DNA of 5,328 nucleotides from Porticoccaceae bacterium. Lineage in GTDB: Bacteria; Pseudomonadota; Gammaproteobacteria; Pseudomonadales; Porticoccaceae. The notes beneath the pieces were generated by a model that worked only from the letters and a program-made list of their open reading frames with translations, had not been told where the DNA came from and did not search any database. The DNA is taken from NCBI GenBank assembly GCA_023229065.1, contig JALNZZ010000143.1, positions 1 to 5,328 of the forward strand, given 5' to 3'. This document shows, piece after piece, positions 5,003 to 5,328 of the stretch. Position numbers and translations under genes: made by a program. Position 1 is the first letter of the stretch. The number at the start of each line of letters is the position of its first letter.

Positions 5003-5328
5003 TTAGCCGACATTCACCACTTTGATGGCCAGCTCATGGGCAGGCGGTCGCTCAATGGCAAGATTCTGGAAATCGAACAGGCCGCTATCCATCAATTGCG
5101 ACGGCGCGACATTGCCGATGGCGCGGAAGATGCTTTCCACCCGTCCGGGGTGTTGACGCTGCCAGTTCTGCAACATTTCCTTGATCACCTGGCGCTGGAG
5201 GTTGTCTTGAGAGCCGCACAGGTTGCAGGGAATAATGGGGAACTCCTTGAGCCGTGCATATTCTTCCAGATCGGCTTCTGCGCAGTAAGCCAAGGGCCGA
5301 ATAACGATATTGCGCTTGTCATCACTGA
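5003..5328 (-). CDS. ttcA: tRNA 2-thiocytidine(32) synthetase TtcA, C-terminal part (cut by window edge)
   Basis: ATP- and iron-sulfur-dependent enzyme that converts cytidine 32 of certain tRNAs to 2-thiocytidine. About 108 codons are present; the N-terminal ATP-binding (PP-loop) part lies beyond the right edge. The frame is open to the edge and reads SDDKRNIVIRPLAYCAEADL; the open frame that begins at 5293 starts from an internal TTG codon and is not a real start. Diagnostic is FPIIPCNLCGSQ, whose two cysteines are ligands of the [4Fe-4S] cluster in the family, then RQVIKEMLQNW, HPGRVESIFRAIGNVAPSQL and LFDF. Compared with the Escherichia coli protein it ends soon after LFDF (IKVVNVG) and lacks the long acidic tail, which is common outside enterobacteria. 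It is convergent with the lysozyme-like gene. Confidence 0.95.
   Translation of the reverse strand, partial: SDDKRNIVIRPLAYCAEADLEEYARLKEFPIIPCNLCGSQDNLQRQVIKEMLQNWQRQHPGRVESIFRAIGNVAPSQLMDSGLFDFQNLAIERPPAHELAIKVVNVG

Overview
The window looks like chromosomal DNA from a free-living, probably marine or soil, gammaproteobacterium. This rests on the close textbook-like forms of AdhC, FghA, EtfB, EtfA and TtcA and on the fairly high GC of the coding parts. A relative of the Cellvibrionales/Microbulbifer or Oceanospirillales type is my guess; no marker here fixes the genus.

Layout, left to right. On the minus strand, reading right to left, adhC (class III alcohol dehydrogenase / S-(hydroxymethyl)glutathione dehydrogenase, 139-1245) is followed after 13 bases by the start of fghA (S-formylglutathione hydrolase, 1-125, cut by the window edge). 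Together they make the glutathione-dependent formaldehyde detoxification operon. A 466-base intergenic region (1246-1711) holds two striking nested inverted-repeat elements (1347-1458 and 1547-1653) in opposite orientation. On the plus strand comes a small flavodoxin-fold protein (1712-2179), ending at a strong bidirectional terminator (2187-2220). On the minus strand follow etfA (2238-3167) and etfB (3167-3916), overlapping by one base and forming the etfBA operon for the electron transfer flavoprotein. A 516-base non-coding region (3917-4432) carries a cluster of GC-rich hairpins (4023-4093) and smaller dyads. Then a plus-strand gene for a phage-type lysozyme/lytic-transglycosylase-like protein (4433-4933) stands alone, convergent with the C-terminal part of ttcA (minus, 5003-5328), a tRNA 2-thiocytidine synthetase.

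Functionally, this is core metabolism (formaldehyde detoxification, electron transfer from acyl-CoA and similar dehydrogenases, tRNA thiolation) with two accessory touches: the stray phage-like gene and the repeat elements. The most noteworthy signal is the repeat pair. Each copy is a long, perfect or near-perfect stem enclosing two small hairpins whose loops contain TCC. Between the two copies the junction and second hairpin are nearly constant, while stem bases differ and the differences are matched on the opposite arm. That is covariation, visible within a single window, and points to selection or a copying mechanism acting on the folded form (RNA or single-stranded DNA).
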